A DNA stretch of 30,832 nt, from assembly GCA_030605085.1 (NCBI GenBank), contig JAUWBH010000059.1:1-30832 (forward strand), read 5' to 3'. Under the pieces are notes generated by a model. The model searched no databases, was not told the DNA's origin, and worked only from the letters and a program-made list of their open reading frames with translations. Position numbers and translations under genes: made by a program. Position 1 is the first letter of the stretch. Every line of letters starts with the position of its first letter. This DNA is from Promethearchaeota archaeon (GTDB lineage Archaea; Asgardarchaeota; Lokiarchaeia; Sigynarchaeales; SOKP01). Shown piece by piece: positions 26,238 through 30,832 of this stretch.

Positions 26238-27713
26238 TTTATTCCAAGTATAGAGAGGAAAATTCGTTTTTAAGTCTATTCCGTGACCTTTTAAAAGTTG
26301 TCTTTTTAATTCTTTAATTATGAAGGCTTGCCGCTCATATTTTTTAAGATCGTCAAGAGAGATAACGATATGTATATCTAAAAATCCTTCTTCCCATAAG
26401 AGCTTTTTTAAGTTATCATATACTTTTAGCCTTTTATAATCTGCTGATGTCTTTCTAGGATACAACTTTGAATGAAGTCTTAAGCTTTTATGATGAGGGC
26501 CCCAAACTTCGACCGAAATTTTAAATTCTTTTCCTTTGATTTTGACTATTCCAAAACAATCTATAGATGATCTTTTATAGTTATCATAGGAAATACTATT
26601 TTTAGTCAAATAATCTCTTATTCTTTTGTTATTTATAATTTTTTTATACATTAAATCACCTATTTCCTGTAAATATTTAACCTCTTCGCCAAATTGGTGA
26701 TTTCTAAACATAGAGTTAAGTATATAACGAATAATTCTTTCGTCTGTAATTTTTCCTTTTGAACATTTACGACAATATGCCTTGGATAACTTTGAAAAAT
26801 AAGGAGAGCAAGTTATCTCCTCTTTATGCTTTATACATTGCCATTGTAAGGATTTACATAATTTTATTCTCTCAAGAGCTTGGTTTGGAGGAGTGACTAA
26901 CTCAAAACCAAATTGTAAGCCCCTACTTTTTATCTCACTAATAGATAATTTCAATGATTCATAAAAGCAACCTATACAACCATGTTTCTGTTGCAAATTA
27001 TTGCTATTCGTTGGAAAAGAGTCGTGTCCCACCCTACATTTTACTTTAATAGGAATGAAAGATGGAGGTTTATCACTAGTAAAAATCATATCAATCCATT
27101 CTTCTTCTGAAGAAGGTGTTTCAACATCAAGTCTTAATTCGTCAGCAACAGATATTATAGTTGCATATTTAGTTGACTGTGATGAAAGTTTAATAAATGC
27201 AAGTCCCGTTTTAACTTCATGACCTTTTGATATCTTGAGATCATAATAATTTGGTCTAATATCGTTATCTAGTACTTCACTGAGAAATTCATCAAATGTT
27301 GTCTCTAATAACCATCCGCTTCTTACTATGATATTTCTGTAATGATTATATTTTATAAATAATTTTTTCTTGACATATTCTGTCGTACTTTTAAGATGTG
27401 TCGCATGAAGATCAAAAAATCGTCTTTTTTCACATTCTTCAATTTTATTCATCTCTAGTTCCTGTTCTAAAACTTCATACCAAGAGTTTAATTTTTTATA
27501 ATACTTTAAAGCGGATAATTTACCTTTAATGATATCCCACTTTAAGTTCTGTAGATATGATGGACCATTACCAAATTTAACACTTAAATGCTTTATCTTT
27601 ACTTTAAGTATTTCCTTTAATCCTTTAATGTAGTGTGAGACCTCTTCAGCCAAATGATCCCTCAAAGATTGAATGGCTATTGAATCGGATCTTCTTATCA
27701 AAGGATACTCCAT
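26184..27713 (-). CDS. Zinc-finger protein with nuclease-like C-terminus
   Basis: A 509-residue protein. The N-terminal third is helical and charged. Two zinc-knuckle modules follow: CRVGH...CIGC (about residues 226-249) and CIKH...CRKC (about 293-317), both like the DUF723-type finger found near homing and Vsr-like nucleases. The C-terminal region (about 383-450) reads SSIDCFGIVKIKGKEFKISV, EVWGPHHKS, then DYKRLKVYDNLKKLLWEEGF, which matches an endonuclease pattern with acidic strand, E-V-W-G-P-H-H in place of E-Y-D-G-x-Q-H, and a following helix. No named family is certain. Its end was altered by the 47-bp duplication. Confidence 0.65.
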   Translation of the reverse strand: MEYPLIRRSDSIAIQSLRDHLAEEVSHYIKGLKEILKVKIKHLSVKFGNGPSYLQNLKWDIIKGKLSALKYYKKLNSWYEVLEQELEMNKIEECEKRRFFDLHATHLKSTTEYVKKKLFIKYNHYRNIIVRSGWLLETTFDEFLSEVLDNDIRPNYYDLKISKGHEVKTGLAFIKLSSQSTKYATIISVADELRLDVETPSSEEEWIDMIFTSDKPPSFIPIKVKCRVGHDSFPTNSNNLQQKHGCIGCFYESLKLSISEIKSRGLQFGFELVTPPNQALERIKLCKSLQWQCIKHKEEITCSPYFSKLSKAYCRKCSKGKITDERIIRYILNSMFRNHQFGEEVKYLQEIGDLMYKKIINNKRIRDYLTKNSISYDNYKRSSIDCFGIVKIKGKEFKISVEVWGPHHKSLRLHSKLYPRKTSADYKRLKVYDNLKKLLWEEGFLDIHIVISLDDLKKYERQAFIIKELKRQLLKGHGIDLKTNFPLYTWNKLLKDVKQAEDYQSLDGY

Positions 27714-28170
27714 CTTGTATTGTTTTTCCGTCTTTTACTTATAATTGTATAATTTTTCCTTATCGTGTTTTATTTTTTTATGAACTTCCATATTCTTTGG
27801 CAACATCTTGTTGTAAAAAAAACAAAATTCCGGATTGTCTTGTGTATTTGTTCCCGTTACTTCTTGTTAAGAGATATCTTAATCTTTATAACGCGAATCA
27901 TTTATCCATTACAGAATAAGAAAGATCTGTTAAGAAGGTTTAGTGTCCAATGATTTAGTAATTTCTTCTCAGGCTTAATTCAGGAGATATTCTTAAGAAG
28001 TCATAATAAATTTAAAAAATATAAAAAAAAATATAGATTATAAGTACATTTTAAAACCGAATTTATTAGTCTTTATAGTTTAATAAGTAATAAAAAAAAT
28101 TAATAAAAATTTAATTCCTTAATAAATTAATATATAGAAATAGTTCTTGAAAAGGTTTTGAAAAAATTAA
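27714..28170. other. 457-nt AT-rich gap without a gene
   Basis: Between two divergent genes. I see no reading frame with recognisable homology and no strong repeat, only promoter-type AT-rich runs, including TTAATATATAG near 28125, roughly 40 nt before the arrestin-like start. Confidence 0.5.
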
Positions 28171-29364
28171 ATGAAACTGGAGATCACTGACTTAAACAAC
28201 GGTTCAGTTTTTACTGGAGATAAATTAAACATAAGGACAAAATTTCTATTTGAAGAAGATACCTCAATTTTGTGGTCAGGAGTTGGTTTGATCACTAATC
28301 CTCCTTGTATGAAAGAGCTGCAAATTGCGAAACAAGAAGTTTTCTCAAGGGGTAATTTCGAGGCGGGAGAATATATCCGAGAGAGAGGAATTCTAATAAA
28401 ATCAAACGCAGTTCCTACCATTGAAAAGAGAAATTTATTGTATAGACTTATTCTCCTTTTAAGACAAGTAAATCCAATTAATCCAGACGACGATATAATA
28501 GTTAAAAAACCTCACGACATAAAAATCAACGCAAAAGAATCGAGGATTCGACCAGTTTCTCAGAATCCGATTTCTTTTTCCATATCGGGTTTAAATATTA
28601 ATCTTACGAAAGATATTTACAGACCTGGAGAGACGATTAAAATCAATTATTCTTCAGAAGATCTTAATAAAATCGAAATAAGACTTTTACAAGAAGCTAA
28701 TATTGTTTGTTATTGCGAAGCTTACGGTCAAAATTGCAGACAGGTGGAAGAATTGCCACCAGCAATTGCGGGAGATGTAAAGACTACTAATACGGAGGAA
28801 GGCTTTATGTTGTTAAAAGTACCAGAGATTGCAGAACCACGTCACGATTATCTATATGCTCCTTCAGAAAAGGAATATTGGGGTTTTCGGTACGGTGATT
28901 ACACTAAATGGTCGTTATTAGTATTAGGTAAAAAAAGAACGGGACGCGATGTTATTAAGCTTGAAGTACCCGTGACGATTGCCGCAAAATCCCCAGTTAG
29001 TGGTAGAGAAGGAATCGATTTATTTGTAAGTGGAGCTTCAACTTCGCCTTCTGTACTTGAGTTGTCTTCCAAATTTCAAAAAGTGGTTAAAGTAATTTCA
29101 ATAGATTCTGATCTAGATAATCTTGAAAGGTATAAAATTAAATTTAAGAATACTTCTAAAGAAGATCTTAAAGGAGCGACAGTAAAGATTTCAGGGCTTC
29201 AAGAGGGGTTATTCGAAACGGCACCTTTTTTAACTGGATTCAATATATGGAAAAAAGACGAGGAAAAAGAAATCGTTTACGAAACGAAGCAGAATATCTC
29301 AGCAATTATATTGATTTTAGAAGATAATAGTCAAAGGAATATTAGAATCCAAACGAGGATTTGA
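28171..29364 (+). CDS. Arrestin-like beta-sandwich protein
   Basis: A 397-residue protein rich in beta strands, with no signal peptide or membrane segment. The N-terminus (MKLEITDLNNGSVFTGDKLN; then IRTKFLFEEDTSILWSGVGL) and the first ~115 residues follow the arrestin N-terminal pattern, as does the second region (SISGLNINLTKDIYRPGETI onward). The last ~80 residues (YKIKFKNTSKEDLKGATVKI) look like an Ig-like or CARDB-like domain. Arrestin-like adaptors link membrane cargo to trafficking in eukaryotes; the archaeal role is unknown. A Cys-rich loop CYCEAYGQNC sits between domains. It begins a rightward unit with the next gene. Confidence 0.7.
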   Translation: MKLEITDLNNGSVFTGDKLNIRTKFLFEEDTSILWSGVGLITNPPCMKELQIAKQEVFSRGNFEAGEYIRERGILIKSNAVPTIEKRNLLYRLILLLRQVNPINPDDDIIVKKPHDIKINAKESRIRPVSQNPISFSISGLNINLTKDIYRPGETIKINYSSEDLNKIEIRLLQEANIVCYCEAYGQNCRQVEELPPAIAGDVKTTNTEEGFMLLKVPEIAEPRHDYLYAPSEKEYWGFRYGDYTKWSLLVLGKKRTGRDVIKLEVPVTIAAKSPVSGREGIDLFVSGASTSPSVLELSSKFQKVVKVISIDSDLDNLERYKIKFKNTSKEDLKGATVKISGLQEGLFETAPFLTGFNIWKKDEEKEIVYETKQNISAIILILEDNSQRNIRIQTRI

Positions 29365-29478
29365 GGATTTGATTCTGAAACGGGGATTGAAAAAATTGAT
29401 AAATAGATTTAATAGAATGGATTTTCTATAATAAATAAAATTGACTTAAACCCCAGAAATCAATTCGATTGGTATAAA

Positions 29479-30297
29479 ATGATTAAATCAAGCATAAAAG
29501 AAATTAATGAAACGATAAAGACAATGTTGAGTTATGCGCTAACATTGTCAGAAAGTCAAGTTCCGACAATTTATGAGTTAGGACATTATTTAGCAGACAA
29601 TATTTTAACGAAAGTGTGTCTAGTCGTTGCAATTGAAAAATGTGAAGTACAACAAACATATACAACAACAAGACATGGAAATAGAACAAAAAATCTTTTC
29701 GATTTATACAATGACCATTTAAAAAACCATTACCCAAAGGCACCAGATTACGATCCCCATATCAAAAAGCTTCACGAAGAAAGAAATGTATATCAACATG
29801 ATGTAGAATCGTTCGACATGACGATGAGACAACCAAGAGCAAAAGCGTATGTTGATTTAGTTGAGAAAATCATGAAAACGGTTGGTATTATTAAGAGCAG
29901 TGAAATTATCCGTCCATCGAGTTTAAGTCCGTTTGGAGGGTATAATTTTGCGAAGCAACAGATTAAAACAAAAGAAACGAAATACCAGAAATTACACGAT
30001 TTGTTTAAAGTGAAAAACAACGAGGACATTTACATAAAACTCGAAAACATCATTAAAGAAATTTTTGATTTAAAAAAGACATTAACAATGGAAGGTAGAA
30101 TATCAAGAGGAATGAGAAATTTACATAATAGCAAATGGGATATTCAAATATCACGCCACGGAGTAAGTGTCCACAGTAATGAAAAGCAACAGGGATATTC
30201 ATTAAACGAACCAAATAAAAATATTGATATATTAGAAGATTTTTTACAATATTATCGTGAATGTTGCGAAAATATTGATTTGAATATAAATCCATAA
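29479..30297 (+). CDS. HEPN-like protein
   Basis: A 272-residue soluble helical protein. HEERNVYQHDVESFDM contains R102-x4-H107, the R-x(4)-H signature of HEPN ribonuclease domains, and the following helix (ARAKAY-type, PRAKAYVDLVEKIMKTVGI) fits that fold. The rest is helical with a C-terminal stretch of unclear type. HEPN proteins are often RNases in toxin-antitoxin or defence systems. No partner such as MNT is adjacent. It starts 114 nt after the arrestin-like gene. Confidence 0.55.
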   Translation: MIKSSIKEINETIKTMLSYALTLSESQVPTIYELGHYLADNILTKVCLVVAIEKCEVQQTYTTTRHGNRTKNLFDLYNDHLKNHYPKAPDYDPHIKKLHEERNVYQHDVESFDMTMRQPRAKAYVDLVEKIMKTVGIIKSSEIIRPSSLSPFGGYNFAKQQIKTKETKYQKLHDLFKVKNNEDIYIKLENIIKEIFDLKKTLTMEGRISRGMRNLHNSKWDIQISRHGVSVHSNEKQQGYSLNEPNKNIDILEDFLQYYRECCENIDLNINP

Positions 30298-30580
30298 AAT
30301 AATAACATTAATTCGTGTTAAAAATGAGAGAATCACATAAAAATGTTAGAAAAATATATGCATTTTTAAAAGAAAACAATATTGAGGGTTTTTCCAAATT
30401 TAATTCCAATGTTTTTGGAAGTATTTTGATAGATTAGAAAAATTTTCAGTATTTTAGAAAATTAAAAATAAATTTATGTTTCATACCAAAGTTCTAAATT
30501 ATACCCAAAAACTTTTATTTTTAGATCCTTATTAGAATTTTAATTAAGTTACTTAATTTTACATAAATCCAAGGATTTAG

Positions 30581-30832
30581 GTGATAAAATTGCTCGAAGA
30601 CATAAAAAGAGTTATAGGAAAAATAGCGAAATTCCCATTAGAAAATTTAAATAAGGAAATTCAAAAATATTTTAAGATGATTAAAAAAATAAGATTACCA
30701 AAAATAAAAGAAGTATTGGATAGACCTAAAGAGGAAATTTTAAAAAATTATAACTTAACTGATGAAAATTTGCGAAATCCTCTATATTTACCTGAAATTT
30801 TATCATTAGCAGAAGAAATAAAAGAAAATAAT
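30581..30832 (+). CDS. Hypothetical protein, cut by window edge
   Basis: An open frame of 84 codons running off the end. GTG 30581 is chosen because AAGGA lies about 6 nt upstream; TTG 30590 is an alternative. The sequence is charged and helical (IKRVIGKIAKFPLENLNKEI onward). No domain is recognisable in this part. The 283-nt gap upstream shows no gene. Confidence 0.5.
   Translation, partial: MIKLLEDIKRVIGKIAKFPLENLNKEIQKYFKMIKKIRLPKIKEVLDRPKEEILKNYNLTDENLRNPLYLPEILSLAEEIKENN

Noticed and set aside
1..30832. CRISPR array or tRNA/rRNA gene
   Set aside because: No regular spaced repeats and no tRNA cloverleaf or rRNA-like sequence were recognised by eye.

Overview
The window is AT-rich and looks like the genome of an Asgard archaeon, most likely a Lokiarchaeia-type (Promethearchaeota) lineage. 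This is inferred from a Rag/Gtr-like small GTPase with a roadblock-like C-terminal domain, an arrestin-like protein, archaeal TATA-like promoters, several FrhB/HdrA/MvhD redox proteins, and UGA codons that appear to encode selenocysteine. UGA also ends many ordinary genes here (HEAT-repeat gene, PIN toxin, TnpB, arrestin-like gene) and TGG is used for Trp, so this is recoding and not a changed genetic code.

Layout. 1-1958: two copies of one DDE transposase in opposite orientation, the first cut by the window edge and the second broken by frameshifts. 2147-7122: a GPH-type sugar transporter, a minus-strand zinc-ribbon protein, a GH31 enzyme closest to sulfoquinovosidase YihQ (5' end decayed), and a QueG-like iron-sulfur protein. 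7193-10200: an intact tnpB, a membrane protein, and two relics of TnpB 3' ends with hairpin-rich, omega-RNA-like sequence. 10639-15835 (minus strand): the redox operon hdrA-mvhD-frhB1-frhB2. hdrA carries four in-frame UGA codons and mvhD two, each at or very near a conserved cysteine of the family. 16378-18447: HEAT-repeat protein and GNAT acetyltransferase. 18481-20762: an orphan gene with repeated helical modules and a nuclease-like C-terminus, lying between 56-bp direct repeats. 20859-22388: a third FrhB-like protein with a C-terminal beta-rich domain and an in-frame TAA. 22640-23447: a UPF0175/PIN (DUF3368) toxin-antitoxin pair. 23710-24652: the Rag-like GTPase, whose frame is broken by a 34-nt stop-containing insert directly after the G3 motif. 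24951-30832: AbrB-like regulator, HAD phosphatase, a zinc-finger nuclease-like protein with a 47-bp tandem duplication at its 3' end, arrestin-like protein, a HEPN-like protein and a partial gene.

How the genes work together. HdrA (FAD and Fe-S), MvhD and two FrhB-type flavoproteins form a plausible electron-transfer or bifurcating module linking F420 or a similar carrier to ferredoxin and disulfides. No catalytic HdrBC or hydrogenase subunits are in view. The transporter and GH31 enzyme suggest sulfoquinovoside or related glycoside use. Many reading frames are interrupted (transposase, GH31, frhB1, frhB3, GTPase), so either the assembly carries homopolymer indels or the locus is decaying. 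The six UGA codons and the 34-nt GTPase insert do not fit a simple indel explanation.
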